Below, in pieces: positions 52,516 to 63,900 of a DNA stretch of 64,000 nt. The DNA is taken from positions 4,234,501 to 4,298,500 of the forward strand of contig NZ_CP066369.1 of assembly GCF_016406305.1 (NCBI RefSeq), given 5' to 3'. The stretch is from Shewanella putrefaciens. GTDB lineage: Bacteria > Pseudomonadota > Gammaproteobacteria > Enterobacterales > Shewanellaceae. Both the position numbers and the translations under genes were made by a program. Numbering within the stretch: position 1 is the first letter of the stretch; every line of letters begins with the position of its first letter. The notes beneath the pieces are model-generated. The model was not told the origin of the DNA. It saw nothing but the letters and a program-made list of their open reading frames with translations, and did not search any database.

Positions 52516-53484
52516 ATGCATATTAGCAACATGGATTGCCTCGATATTTTGAGTTTGAAAATACTTGTTTCATTATATGAAAACAAATCTGCAACCTATG
52601 TATCTAAGGCACTTGATATCCCCGCCCCCAAAATAAGTCGCAGCCTTAAAAATCTGCGAGAAGTTTTTGGTGATGAATTATTTATTCGGCGCAAATATGG
52701 TTTATTCCCAAATGAGTTTGCAACTCATTTATATCCTATTGCCAAAGAGACCATTCAGTGCACCGATAAATTTCAAAAAGCACACGCCGCTAATACCAGC
52801 CATGTAAAAACCCATGTTGAAATTGCCGCACCGGGATTAATCGCCTATGCCTTCCCTAAAGCCCTGATGCAGGCGATTAAAGAAGAACAAAAACAGATGC
52901 ATATCAACATTACCCCTTGGTCAATGCATACCACCCAGGACATTATCAATGGCGATACTACCTTAGGTATCTGCTGTAATAAGAGCACCGCCGACGTTGC
53001 CGCCTTTGGCGATAAACTGCAGACGACCACTTTGCATCAAATGGATAAGGTTTATCTTATCGCTAGTCGTAATCACCCGATTTTTAAACGGGAAATTACC
53101 CTAGAGACCATTGCTGAATATCCCTATGTGAATACCGATTTTGGCAACCCGAGCACCAATCTCAGCCCATACCAAGAGTTTTGTATCAATAATGGCATAA
53201 AACTCAATACTGAAATTACCATTACCAGTATTTCAAGTTTGTTTGAATACCTAGGGGAAAGCCAAACGATATCCCTATTGCCCTATAGGGTTATCTACGA
53301 AATGGTGAGTGACATACCTGAATTGCACACCTGCCAATTGTCGCAACTCGAGGCAGAACGCTTATACGCCAGCACAGAGGTGCCGACTATTTTCCTCGTC
53401 CAAAAGAACCTGCCCAACAAGAACAATGATGATCTGGCGTGGTTAACTGGGCAAATTAAGAAAATTGTCGATAACATCATCTAG
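52516..53484 (+). CDS. LysR-family transcriptional regulator
   Basis: 322 residues. N-terminal winged helix (CLDILSLKILVSLYENKSA, YVSKALDIPAPKISRSLKNL) and a ligand-binding domain. Divergent from the small membrane gene and the nrfBCD-like genes, it could regulate them, but this is only from position. Its ligand is unknown. TAAGGAA lies upstream of ATG 52516. Confidence 0.88.
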   Translation: MHISNMDCLDILSLKILVSLYENKSATYVSKALDIPAPKISRSLKNLREVFGDELFIRRKYGLFPNEFATHLYPIAKETIQCTDKFQKAHAANTSHVKTHVEIAAPGLIAYAFPKALMQAIKEEQKQMHINITPWSMHTTQDIINGDTTLGICCNKSTADVAAFGDKLQTTTLHQMDKVYLIASRNHPIFKREITLETIAEYPYVNTDFGNPSTNLSPYQEFCINNGIKLNTEITITSISSLFEYLGESQTISLLPYRVIYEMVSDIPELHTCQLSQLEAERLYASTEVPTIFLVQKNLPNKNNDDLAWLTGQIKKIVDNII

Positions 53485-53652
53485 CTAAAACTTAGATTAT
53501 CGCGACCCTTTACACTCGAGGTGACAGGCATCCCCTGCCTTAGCTTAGGCTCCACCTCCCATCCTATGTGCCTGAGATTTGTTAAGCCGGGCATACATCT
53601 TAGGGCATAAACGCGTTACACTAAGCCCATCTTTATCCTGATAGATTTAGCT

Positions 53653-55374
53653 ATGCGAACCGAAAATACCGCCACTCTCAATCTTATTTGGGGCGCACTT
53701 ATTCTTGAGGAACTGGCACGGCTTGGGGTGCAACATGTCTGCATGGCGCCCGGCTCGCGCTCAACACCGTTAACCCTAGCGGCGGCAAACCAAACCAAGC
53801 TTAAACGCCATTTACATTTCGATGAACGTGGACTCGCCTTTATGGCTTTAGGTCTGGCAAAGGCCAGCCGTGCACCAGTCGCCATCATTACCACCTCTGG
53901 CACTGCGGTGGCAAACCTGTATCCCGCGATTGTTGAAGCTTGGCTGACCCATGTGCCTTTAATCGTCTTAAGTGGCGATCGGCCGCCCGAATTACTGGAT
54001 TGCGGAGCAAATCAGGCCATAGTCCAACCGGGTATTTTCGCCAATTACGCCAAGCAAGTGAATTTGCCCACACCGGATGCCCATATTGCGCCACAGGCCC
54101 TATTAACGACTGTGGATGAAGCCGTCGCGAATCAAACTCGCCCGGTGCACTTTAACTGCATGTACCGTGAACCTTTGTATCCGAGTGAGCTAAATGCCAC
54201 CATTCTCGATGCTGACTCGCCCTATCTCAGGCCATTACACACTTGGCTACAACTGGCGCGTCCTTACACTCAATATGGCAAGTGCAGCCAAGTCAGTAGC
54301 CCGAGTGATGATGCTATTATGCGTTTTGTCCACGGTAAAGGAGTGATCATCGCGGGCACGCTCACTCCAGAGCAAGATCCGCAGCAACTCATTGCCCTAT
54401 CGCAAAAAATTGGTTGGCCATTGCTAACCGATGCACAATCCCAACTGCGACAACATCCTGCAGTAATAGGTAATATCGATCAATTGCTGCAGCACCCTAA
54501 GGCGCGCAATTTATTGCAGGAAGCGGATCGCGTGCTGGTATTCGGTGGCCGCTTGCTGTCTAAGCGCTTGATTAGCTACCTCGCCGAGCAAAATTGGCAC
54601 AGTTACTGGCAAGTGTTACCCGAGCAGGACAGGCTAGATCCGAGCCACAATGCGAAACATATTTGGCACGCCAATGTGGCGCAATTTGCCGCATTGAATT
54701 GGTATCGCTCTTCCTCGGCAAACTGGGCGAATACGTTAATCACCTATAACGATGAATTGCATAATTTATTTATCCGCAATATCGATCAAGGGGAATTTGG
54801 TGAAGCCCAGGTAGTGCGCGCCATCGCCAACAGTCGCCCATTGGAGCAACAGCTTTTTATCGGCAACAGCCTGCCAGTGCGCTTATATGATATGTATGCG
54901 CCTATCAGCTGTTGCACTGCCACTACTTTTACCAATCGCGGTGCCTCTGGTATAGATGGCCTACTCGCGACGGCCTGCGGTATTGCCGCCCACGAGGGCA
55001 AGCCAACCAGTTTGATCATTGGTGATTTATCCCAATTACACGATCTTAATTCGCTGGCCATCGCCAAGAGCCTAACCAGCCCGCTGGTGATCGTTATCCT
55101 CAATAATGATGGCGGCAATATTTTCAACCTATTGCCGGTACCCAACGAGCAAGTGCGCAATGATTATTACCGCTTAAGCCACGGCTTAGAATTTGGTTAT
55201 GCGGCGGCGATGTTTAACCTTCCCTATAATCAAGTGGATAATCTGGCGGATTTTCAGGATAGCTATAATGAAGCGCTGGATTTTCAAGGCGCTTCGATCA
55301 TTGAAGTCAGTGTGAGTCAAACCCAAGCCAGCGACCAAATTGCTGCGCTCAACCTGTGGGTGAAACAAAGCTAA
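53653..55374 (+). CDS. menD: 2-succinyl-5-enolpyruvyl-6-hydroxy-3-cyclohexene-1-carboxylate synthase
   Basis: 573 residues, full length. ThDP-enzyme signatures: [15 protein letters not shown] (catalytic Glu region), [15 protein letters not shown], and [18 protein letters not shown] followed by [12 protein letters not shown]. MenD joins 2-oxoglutarate and isochorismate to form SEPHCHC, the first committed step of menaquinone synthesis, in the cytoplasm. Menaquinone is the quinone used in anaerobic respiration and would be the likely acceptor for the formate dehydrogenases here. Its stop overlaps the menH start. Confidence 0.96.
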   Translation: MRTENTATLNLIWGALILEELARLGVQHVCMAPGSRSTPLTLAAANQTKLKRHLHFDERGLAFMALGLAKASRAPVAIITTSGTAVANLYPAIVEAWLTHVPLIVLSGDRPPELLDCGANQAIVQPGIFANYAKQVNLPTPDAHIAPQALLTTVDEAVANQTRPVHFNCMYREPLYPSELNATILDADSPYLRPLHTWLQLARPYTQYGKCSQVSSPSDDAIMRFVHGKGVIIAGTLTPEQDPQQLIALSQKIGWPLLTDAQSQLRQHPAVIGNIDQLLQHPKARNLLQEADRVLVFGGRLLSKRLISYLAEQNWHSYWQVLPEQDRLDPSHNAKHIWHANVAQFAALNWYRSSSANWANTLITYNDELHNLFIRNIDQGEFGEAQVVRAIANSRPLEQQLFIGNSLPVRLYDMYAPISCCTATTFTNRGASGIDGLLATACGIAAHEGKPTSLIIGDLSQLHDLNSLAIAKSLTSPLVIVILNNDGGNIFNLLPVPNEQVRNDYYRLSHGLEFGYAAAMFNLPYNQVDNLADFQDSYNEALDFQGASIIEVSVSQTQASDQIAALNLWVKQS

Positions 55375-56189
55375 TGCCAACCTTAGCCCGTTACGGTGAA
55401 ACAACCCTGCCGACCTTAGTGTTGCTCCACGGCTTTTTAGGCACTAAGGCCGATTGGTTGCCGCTAATGCCTAAGCTCAGCCAGCACTTCCATTGTGTGT
55501 GCTTGGATCTGCTGGGCCATGGGGATAATCAACCTAGCCTGCCCGCGCCAGAAATGGAGGACGGTTTTAGTTTTTGTGTCCAAGATATTATCGCTAGGCT
55601 CGATAGACTTAACATTAGCCAGTTCCATCTCTATGGCTATTCCCTCGGTGGCCGTATTGCTTTGCACCTTGCGAAGGCCCATCCCCAGCGATTACTGAGT
55701 TTACTGCTTGAATCCTGCCATCCGGGGCTTAAAGATCCGCAGGAAAAAACCGCACGAGCCAAAAATGATGCCCTTTGGGCAGAGCGTTTACTCAAGCTCA
55801 ATAGCAGGGACTTTTTACATTTGTGGTATCAGCAGGCGGTATTTGCGCAGATGAGCCAAAGTTGCCGGGAAAACACCATAGCCATGCGTGCCAATATGCT
55901 AGATAAACATCCTAAACAGGCACTTAAGGAGATGTACTTAGCCACATCACTCGCACGCCAAGCCCCCATGTGGGATGTACCCGCCATGCTGTCCTGCGAA
56001 TGCCATTTCTTTGCCGGTAGCCAAGATAGCAAGTTTTACACCCTCGCACAGGAGTGGCAGTTGCACTCACCTATCCTAGTGCATTGCATTCTCGGTGCTG
56101 GGCACAACATACATCAAAGCGCACCGGCAAAATTAGTCGCAACGCTCTTGGCATTACTCACCCCTGAGCCTCCCATCACTGCCACATAA
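55374..56189 (+). CDS. menH: 2-succinyl-6-hydroxy-2,4-cyclohexadiene-1-carboxylate synthase
   Basis: 271 residues, alpha/beta-hydrolase. Oxyanion-side LLHGFLGTKADW, nucleophile Ser in GYSLGGRIALHLA, and His in GAGHNIH. MenH eliminates pyruvate from SEPHCHC to form SHCHC. ATG 55374 overlaps the menD stop by one base (TAATG), which implies coupled translation. Confidence 0.93.
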   Translation: MPTLARYGETTLPTLVLLHGFLGTKADWLPLMPKLSQHFHCVCLDLLGHGDNQPSLPAPEMEDGFSFCVQDIIARLDRLNISQFHLYGYSLGGRIALHLAKAHPQRLLSLLLESCHPGLKDPQEKTARAKNDALWAERLLKLNSRDFLHLWYQQAVFAQMSQSCRENTIAMRANMLDKHPKQALKEMYLATSLARQAPMWDVPAMLSCECHFFAGSQDSKFYTLAQEWQLHSPILVHCILGAGHNIHQSAPAKLVATLLALLTPEPPITAT

Positions 56190-56204
56190 ATCTCTAGGAA
56201 AGAT

Positions 56205-57266
56205 ATGATCTTAACTTCGCTTAGCCTATATCAATATCGACTACCACTTGATGTCTTACTCCCCGTGGGTAAGCAACGTATCGACAGCCGAGCGGGATTA
56301 ATATTACAGGCAAGCTGCAGTGTTGAAGGCAAGCGACACCAAGCCCAGGTCGAAATCGCTCCCCTATCGGGCATCGATATCGACCAACAAGCCTTAGTGG
56401 GATTTAGCCGCGAAACCTTAGCCGAGGTACAAAGCGATTTAAGCGCGTTACTGCCAAAACTCAGTGGGCAAAACATAGATAAGCTACTGGAATACGCCGA
56501 CAATAGCCCCTACCCATCAGTCGCTTTTGGTTTAAGCCTGTTGCATGCCAAGTTAATGGGCAAACTCGACGCTATCCGCCCAGTTACCGCCCAAATTCCG
56601 CTAATTTATCAGCCGACAGATGCGCCTAAGAGCCTGCTCGATAGCAAAATCGCCGCACTCACAATGGACATACATTCGGTAAAAGTCAAAGTCGCCCAGA
56701 CCTCCATCGAAGATGAACTGCGTCTGATCTATGGGATTTTAAGCACTCGGCCCGATCTTAAACTGCGTCTAGATGCCAATCGGGGCTTTACCTTAGAGCA
56801 AGCCATCACATTTGCCGCAAGCCTGCCCCTAGACGCCATCGAATATATTGAAGAACCTTGTCAAAACCCACAGGATAATCTGCAATTTTATCAAGCGATT
56901 GGCATGCCATACGCCCTAGATGAATCCCTCAACGATCCAGATTATCGGTTTGCAATACAAAATGGCCTAGCTGCGCTCGTGATCAAACCTATGCTGCTCG
57001 GCACCATAGAAAAACTCGCCGATTTAATCGATACGGCGCAAAGCTATGGCGTGCGTTGCATCTTAAGTTCAAGCCTTGAGAGCAGTTTAGGCATCCAGGA
57101 TCTCGCGCTGTTAGCGGCAATACTAACCCCCGATGAAATTCCGGGGCTAGATACCTTAAGCGCCTTTAGCCAAGATTTGTTGGTATCCTCGGGCAAAAAA
57201 CACTGCCTCACACTGTCGCAGCTTGAACTCATTGCTCAACACAATATTGATAATGTAAGCCATTGA
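56205..57266 (+). CDS. menC: o-Succinylbenzoate synthase
   Basis: 353 residues, enolase superfamily. Catalytic KxK in HSVKVKVAQ, metal ligands Asp in RLDANRGF, Glu in YIEEPC, Asp in ALDES, and Lys in LVIKPMLLG. It dehydrates SHCHC to o-succinylbenzoate. It begins 15 bp after menH, in the same operon, with AGGAAAG upstream of ATG 56205. Confidence 0.94.
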   Translation: MILTSLSLYQYRLPLDVLLPVGKQRIDSRAGLILQASCSVEGKRHQAQVEIAPLSGIDIDQQALVGFSRETLAEVQSDLSALLPKLSGQNIDKLLEYADNSPYPSVAFGLSLLHAKLMGKLDAIRPVTAQIPLIYQPTDAPKSLLDSKIAALTMDIHSVKVKVAQTSIEDELRLIYGILSTRPDLKLRLDANRGFTLEQAITFAASLPLDAIEYIEEPCQNPQDNLQFYQAIGMPYALDESLNDPDYRFAIQNGLAALVIKPMLLGTIEKLADLIDTAQSYGVRCILSSSLESSLGIQDLALLAAILTPDEIPGLDTLSAFSQDLLVSSGKKHCLTLSQLELIAQHNIDNVSH

Positions 57267-57321
57267 TACACAATAGTAATGGAAAGCCATAGCGAGTTTG
57301 CAACTACACAGGAAGCCTAAC

Positions 57322-58770
57322 GTGTCATTTGTCCATGCCCCTAAATCAAATGCGATCTCCCCAGTTCACCAGGCTGCGATTGACTTTCCACAACAAACCG
57401 CCATTAAGCTTGCCGGGCTGGATATCAACTACCACACCCTAAGCCAACACATTATCGCCCTGAGTGAACACTTGACCGCCGCGGGTATTGACGAGGGCGA
57501 TGCAGTGGCATGTATCTCGACCAATAACCTGACCATGATTTGCCTCTATTGGGCCTGTGTCGATATCGGAGCAATCTTTTTTCCCATCTCGCCCCGCTTC
57601 CCCATCGCTCAGGTTCAAGGCTTAATCGATACCCACAAGATCCCGTATTATTGGAGCGAGCAGAACGCAAAGGTGGCAAATGCCCATGAGTTAATCCTTA
57701 CCATTAATGAGCTGAGTCAAACGACAACCCGCCATCATCAAGTTAAACCCTTTGATATTAACCGCCCCGCCAATGTGATTTTAACTTCAGGTTCGAGTGG
57801 CTTTCCAAAGGCGGCGGTGCATTGTTTAGCCAACCATATTGCCAATGCCGAAGGCGCCCGCAGCTTAATTCCACTCGAACAGGGCGACGCTTGGCTGCTC
57901 TCCCTGCCTTTATTCCATATCGGCGGCCTTGCGATATTGAACCGCTGCGCCTTAGTTGGCGCCTGTGTTGTAATGCCAGATCAATCGCTCAATCTTAGCC
58001 AGCAGATTGACCAAGATAAACTGACCCACATGTCTTTGGTGCCAGCACAACTGAGCACGTTATTAGCCGATACGAACAGCCAACTTAACAGTATCAAAGC
58101 CCTATTGCTCGGTGGCGGCGCAGTCTCGATAGACTTACTCGAACAGCTTAAGCAACGTAAGATTGCGAGCTACACAAGTTACGGCATGACAGAAATGGGC
58201 TCGCAAATCACCACTGGCACCGCTTTAAATGACGGTAGCAGTGGCAAATTACTCCCAAATCGTGAGCTGAAAATTACAGATGGGGTTATTTGGGTTCGCG
58301 GCGCATGCCTGTTTATGGGTTATCTGACAGCCAGCGGCATAAAAGAAAGTGTTGACCCCGAAGGTTGGTTTTATACCAAAGACAGGGGCAGATTGGACGA
58401 AAATGGCAATCTGCACATCCTCGGCCGCATCGACAATATGTTTATCTGCGGTGGTGAAAATATCCAACCAGAAGAAATAGAAGCAGCCCTAAAACAGCAT
58501 CCCGACATTGATGATGCCATCGTCTTCGCACAGCCCGACCCCAAATTTGGCAATCTCCCCGCCGCGATTGTACGCGGAAAAATCATCGGAGATATGACCA
58601 CAATCGAAACTGAACTCGAACCATTTCTCGCCACTAAAATCGCCCGCTTTAAACGCCCAAGACAGTATTACTCTTGGCCAGAAAATGCCGAACAAACAGG
58701 GCTTAAGGTGAACAGAAAAGCCCTAGTTGCACAGGTTAAAATACTAAAAGTCGAGTCTAGGTTATTGTAA
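57322..58770 (+). CDS. menE: o-Succinylbenzoate-CoA ligase
   Basis: 482 residues, adenylate-forming enzyme. P-loop ILTSGSSGFPKAAVH, YGMTEMGSQI, RGRLDENGNLHILGRIDN and GGENIQPEEIE in the C-terminal domain. It forms o-succinylbenzoyl-CoA, the next step of menaquinone synthesis. GTG 57322 follows AGGAAG with suitable spacing and is preferred to an in-frame TTG at 57298. Its 3' end overlaps the convergent REC-EAL gene by 9 bp. Confidence 0.92.
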   Translation: MSFVHAPKSNAISPVHQAAIDFPQQTAIKLAGLDINYHTLSQHIIALSEHLTAAGIDEGDAVACISTNNLTMICLYWACVDIGAIFFPISPRFPIAQVQGLIDTHKIPYYWSEQNAKVANAHELILTINELSQTTTRHHQVKPFDINRPANVILTSGSSGFPKAAVHCLANHIANAEGARSLIPLEQGDAWLLSLPLFHIGGLAILNRCALVGACVVMPDQSLNLSQQIDQDKLTHMSLVPAQLSTLLADTNSQLNSIKALLLGGGAVSIDLLEQLKQRKIASYTSYGMTEMGSQITTGTALNDGSSGKLLPNRELKITDGVIWVRGACLFMGYLTASGIKESVDPEGWFYTKDRGRLDENGNLHILGRIDNMFICGGENIQPEEIEAALKQHPDIDDAIVFAQPDPKFGNLPAAIVRGKIIGDMTTIETELEPFLATKIARFKRPRQYYSWPENAEQTGLKVNRKALVAQVKILKVESRLL

Positions 58771-59982
58771 AAGTTCAATGTCTAGCTTGGCAGGCAAGAA
58801 GCGTTCAATAAATGTCTGCTCATCAATAGGACGAGAAAAACAAAAACCCTGTCCCGTTGTACAACCGAGCTGTTGTAATAATATCAGTTGAGAATTTGTT
58901 TCAATGCCTTCTATCACTAACTCCATATTCAGCGCCTGAGATAAAGCAATCACACTGGAAATTGCAGCCTGACATCTTGGTTCAATACTAAGCTCACGCA
59001 CAAAACAGCTATCCAGCTTGATTTGTGAGAAAGGTAATTCACATAAACGCGCTAATGAAGAATGTGCAGCACCAAAATCATCAATAGCTAACTCAAACCC
59101 CTGCATTCGCAAACGGATTAAGTTTTCCATATTAACGGCTGGGGCGGCAAGCAGACCCGTCTCAGTGATTTCAAGAGTAATGAATTGGGGATGAATATTA
59201 AACCTCTTGACCATATCGACAATTCGATAAACAAGCTTGGTAGAATTGAGTTGAGATATATCGAGGTTATAAGCCAGAGACATCTGACTATTGTTCTGCT
59301 GCAGGCGCTGCTGCAAATGACAGCCTTGCTCAAACAATTGTAAGAAAAGCTCATCCAGTAAACCATAAGTTATCAGCGGTTCAATAAATACTGCTGGGCT
59401 TAATATCCCCAATTGAGGATGATCCCAACGAGCCAGCATCTCTGCCCCCTTTAGACTAAATCCTGTGACATCAAATTTAGGTTGATAGAAGCCAATAAAC
59501 TGCCGCTGATCTAGTGCGGATATAAAATCATCAAGTTCAAAATCTCTAGTTGAACCTGCAACTGTGGGTGGGATCATCGCTTTCTTTTTCTGAGACCGGC
59601 TAAAAATAAACTTATCTAGTATTCGTTGTAGATTATCGACTGAAGGACACTTACCCAAATCTCCAAGATATTCAAAATTGAGCATCTTTATCATCTGTGA
59701 TACAGCCCGTCTCAGTTCCATATCTATACAACTAAATAAGGCGACAGAAGCAATGTTGTATTTAGCCTTAGCCTTACGCAAAAATGATAGCCCATCAATA
59801 CCAGCCATCATCAGATCACATACCACAATGTCGGCACTATGGTGTACATCGAGCCAAGCAAGTGCATCCCGTGCAGTACCGAAAGCGTATACCTCAACAT
59901 CAAGAAAAGATGCAAGATTATGCTCAAGAACCGCACGCTGAAAGGGATGATCTTCTAAAACAATCACTCGAACCTTACCCAT
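58762..59982 (-). CDS. REC-EAL response regulator (RocR-like c-di-GMP phosphodiesterase)
   Basis: 406 residues. N-terminal receiver domain: acidic pair E10-D11, phospho-acceptor D56 in VVCDLMM. C-terminal EAL domain (about 150-400) with E181 in GAEMLARW (EML in place of EAL), EITET, IDDFGAAHSSLARL (DDFGAA variant), IKLD, IEGIET. Domain order and D56 match RocR of Pseudomonas, which hydrolyses c-di-GMP when phosphorylated. Activity of the variants is not certain. It is divergent from the LuxR regulator and hybrid kinase, as rocR is. Confidence 0.9.
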   Translation of the reverse strand: MGKVRVIVLEDHPFQRAVLEHNLASFLDVEVYAFGTARDALAWLDVHHSADIVVCDLMMAGIDGLSFLRKAKAKYNIASVALFSCIDMELRRAVSQMIKMLNFEYLGDLGKCPSVDNLQRILDKFIFSRSQKKKAMIPPTVAGSTRDFELDDFISALDQRQFIGFYQPKFDVTGFSLKGAEMLARWDHPQLGILSPAVFIEPLITYGLLDELFLQLFEQGCHLQQRLQQNNSQMSLAYNLDISQLNSTKLVYRIVDMVKRFNIHPQFITLEITETGLLAAPAVNMENLIRLRMQGFELAIDDFGAAHSSLARLCELPFSQIKLDSCFVRELSIEPRCQAAISSVIALSQALNMELVIEGIETNSQLILLQQLGCTTGQGFCFSRPIDEQTFIERFLPAKLDIELLQ

Positions 59983-60315
59983 TAAATATCCTTTAAAAAT
60001 TTCAATATATCAGAACAAAAATGCCATACGTGTCCTTGCGACTGCATTACTGCAACTCCAAGTTACAGATAGTCAACTATAATATAGAGCGCCAAAGCAC
60101 TCATGCCTACGATACAAACTGCAAACAAATGTTAACTAATAAAAGAAAATGAGAACATCTATGATTAAATCAGTCTCATTTCTATTATTTTACGATAATT
60201 GTTAAAAAGAAATTGCTGATTAATATGTAGGAAAAATCCCAATCCCTAGGTTTTATTTCACTCTAATGGATTACAAAGGATAAAATCTGTACTCAACAGT
60301 TATGGAGTTAGATGA
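59983..60315. other. Divergent control region of the RocSAR-like locus
   Basis: About 330 bp, AT-rich, between the REC-EAL gene (minus) and the LuxR regulator (plus). It must hold both promoters. I saw no convincing operator or repeat. Confidence 0.5.
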
Positions 60316-60942
60316 ATGAAGAGTAAAATATTAATAGTTGATGATCATCCAGTTGTAGTTTTAGCACTAAAAATTATTCTAGAGCAAAATGGGTTTGAGG
60401 TAGTTGCAGAAACCAATAATGGTGTCGATGCGCTTAAATTAATAAAAACTTTGTCTCCTGATGCGGTGATTTTAGATATTGGCATACCCCAACTAGATGG
60501 ACTAGAAGTCATCGAAAGGTCAAGAAAGTTACCCCAAAAATCGCCAATATTAGTGCTCACGGCTCAGCCATCTGAGCATTTTGTCTCCCGATGTATTCAG
60601 GCGGGAGCCTCTGGTTTTGTCTCTAAACAGAAAGATATGACCGAAGTCACTGGCGCACTGCGAGCCATACTTTCAGGCCATTCTTATTTCCCTCTCCTAA
60701 GTAATAGCAATGTGATAGCAAGATCAAACCTGGATGAGGCTGAACTCGTAAAAAAGCTTTCAACTCGCGAGATGGTTGTGCTACAGCAGCTAGCCATCGG
60801 GTTGTCCAATAAAGAGATAGCTGAGCGTATGCTATTGAGTAATAAGACTATTAGCACCTATAAAACCCGGCTCTTAGAAAAACTAAACGCCAAAACAATA
60901 GTTGATCTTATTGAAATTGCTAAAAGGAATAGCTTAATATGA
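60316..60942 (+). CDS. NarL/LuxR-type response regulator (RocA1/BvgA-like)
   Basis: 208 residues. Receiver domain with D9-D10 and phospho-acceptor D54 (VILDIGIP), LuxR HTH at the C-terminus (TREMVVLQQLAIGLSNKEIA, KTISTYKTRLLEKL). It would bind DNA when phosphorylated by the kinase encoded next. Its stop overlaps the kinase start (ATGA). Confidence 0.92.
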   Translation: MKSKILIVDDHPVVVLALKIILEQNGFEVVAETNNGVDALKLIKTLSPDAVILDIGIPQLDGLEVIERSRKLPQKSPILVLTAQPSEHFVSRCIQAGASGFVSKQKDMTEVTGALRAILSGHSYFPLLSNSNVIARSNLDEAELVKKLSTREMVVLQQLAIGLSNKEIAERMLLSNKTISTYKTRLLEKLNAKTIVDLIEIAKRNSLI

Positions 60943-63900
60943 AGAATGTTATGTACATTTTAATATTGAGCTTTATAACGAGTTATTCATTTTCACATGA
61001 GAACACACATAAAAACTATCAATTATCCAATTACCCTAATAACACGAACCTACCTATTCAGTTATCATCTGAAGATCAAAAAAATCTCAATAATTACCAA
61101 ACATTAAATATTGGAATATCTGCTCCTGACTACCCACCATTCGATATGACAGCCAATGGTGAACAAGAATCCTATAAGGGGATCAGTGCTGATTACTTAG
61201 CGATCATAGCTAAAGTGCTAAATGTAAAAGTCAATATTAAACGTTATCTGTCTCGAGACAAATTAATTACCGCTGCACTCAATGGCGATGTTGATTTAAT
61301 TACTACTGCCAATAAATATGAACAACTACATGGTTTGATATTAAGTACGCCATATGTTATTGACAAACCATCGGTATTTAGAAATATTCATTTAGGCGAA
61401 AATGAGACGATTAAATCTATGTCTATGGCCTATGAGTATTTGCCAGATGAGGCAATAACAAAAATTTACCCCGAGCGGAAATTAATCAAATTTCCATCTC
61501 GACAAGCCGCTATTGCCGCCGCCGCACTTGGGCAGGTTGATGCGGTGATTATTGACCAAGTATCAGCTAACTACTTAATAAACAACATTTATTCAGGAAA
61601 ACTGCGATTAGACACTCACTTACCATTAAATTCATATGGTAACGCATTTGCTTCCTCTGCAGCTAATGAAGCATTAATAGATATTATTAATAACGCTATC
61701 AGTAATATCTCGTTAGAACAGCGAAAACTGATCAGAAAGCGCTGGAGTGGCGGTGGAAGTACGATTCCATTTCCCTCAGAGTTACCCATATTTACCGCAG
61801 ATGAACTCGCTTGGTTAGAAAAAAATCCGAAAGTAACCATTGCCATTAATAAATATGCAGCCCCAGTAACCTACCTAGATGATGCCGATAATGCCGAAGG
61901 ATATGGCATTGAAGTGTTAGAGTTAATACAAATCTATTCTGGATTAACCTTCGACTACATAGTGAATAATCGATTTTCAGAGCAACTGACTTCTATTCTG
62001 AATCATAAAGCAATGATAGCAATATTTTCACCCGATGAGGACATGAACAAGAGGATTAGTTTCACTAGAGATTTCTCAAATTCACCCTATGTTTTGGTAA
62101 CTCACAAGCAGGCTAAAAATATTGAAAATGATATCATCGTAATTCCAGATGGTGTTTTAAATATCAACATTCTCAGAAAAAACTTCCCTAATGCAGATAT
62201 CATAATTACTGATAACTATTTAGAAGCATTAAACAATATCGCTACAGGTTCAGCTAACACAACAATTGCGCCTATGGTATTAGCGGATTTTTACGTAAAC
62301 AGTTATTTTAGCGATGTTTTAGAAGTGAGTAAAATCATAGATGAAATACCCGAGGCCTTAGTCAGTTTTGCAATAGCTAGCTCAAATCCTCTATTAAAAA
62401 GTATTCTTAACAAAACATTAGCCGTCATTCCACCTGATGAGCTACAAATGGCAGAAAACCGTTGGCGTCGTAATGCGTTACCTGCGCGTCAGAGTTGGAA
62501 AGATTATAAATATACTATTTCGACAATCATAATTGCTTCTGCAATTATGATCTTAATTTCAATCATATGGGCGCTATACACTCATACCCATTATCGTAAA
62601 CGTCTATTAGCAAAAAAAGAACTTAATCAACAACTGCAATTTATGCAATCCATTGTAGATGCGATCCCTCACCCTATTTATGTCAGAAATAAAAGACGTG
62701 AACTCACTATGTGCAATGAAAGCTACTTAGCCGCTTTTGAGGCAACGCGAGAAGAGTTGCTGCATAAAACTACAGTGGAGGGCATAAACCGTTCCCAAGA
62801 GGCTCCCGAAGTCGATAGAGAATATATGCAAGCCTTAGAGGATGGCATTGCTGTATTTAAGGATAGGGAGCTCCATATAAATGGTAAAAAATACAATATT
62901 TATCACTGGTTTAAATCTTACGGGGATGAGACGGGAAATGTTGAAGGTATTATTGGGGGCTGGATAGATGTCAGCGATCGAGTCAGACTGATTAAGGAAT
63001 TAGAGCACGCGAAGGAAGTTGCAGATAGTGCAAGCCAGGCAAAAAGCACTTTCTTAGCCATTATGAGCCATGAAATTCGTACACCTATGAATGCTATTAT
63101 CGGTATGCTGGAACTGGCATTAAAACGTGCTAATACGCAGCAGTTTGATTTCAATTCAATTAAAGTTGCCTATGATTCAGCCAATGGGCTACTCGAGCTT
63201 ATTGGTGATATTCTGGATATAGCACGCATTGAAGCAGGCCAACTGACTCTTTCACCCATTCGTGCAAATCTGAAAACCATAGTGACTTCTGTCGTACGGG
63301 TTTTTGATGGTTTAGCAAAGCAAAAGGGGATCAATTTAGAGTTAGACTTCGATCCCGATATCAATAAGGATGTGCTAGTCGATCCTATGAGGATAAAACA
63401 AATCCTTTCTAACTTAATTGGCAATGCGATCAAGTTTACTGACAGTGGTCTCGTTACGATAAAAATCCAATCGGAAAGCTTAATTAATACAAAAAGGAGC
63501 ATTCTATTTACTGTAACTGATACCGGCATTGGCATTTCCGAAAAAGATCAACAGAAGCTATTTACTCCTTTTAGTCAAGCCCATGGCACAACTAATACAT
63601 ATGGTGGAACTGGTCTCGGACTGATGATATGCCATTCTCTTTGCGAAATGATGGGAGGAAAAATAACCCTTGAAAGCTATCCTAATCAAGGGACTAAAAT
63701 TAGCATGCGACTCACCTTAATCCAATTTGAGGAAGACGCTTCAACCGCAACAATGCACACTCCTATAGATATGTCTCCCATGATACCTCTGGATATTCTC
63801 ATTGTTGACGATCATCCCGCCAACCGCTTACTGCTAGCACAACAACTCACTTATCTTGGCCATAAAGTGGACGAGGCTGAAAATGGGGTAATGGCGTTAG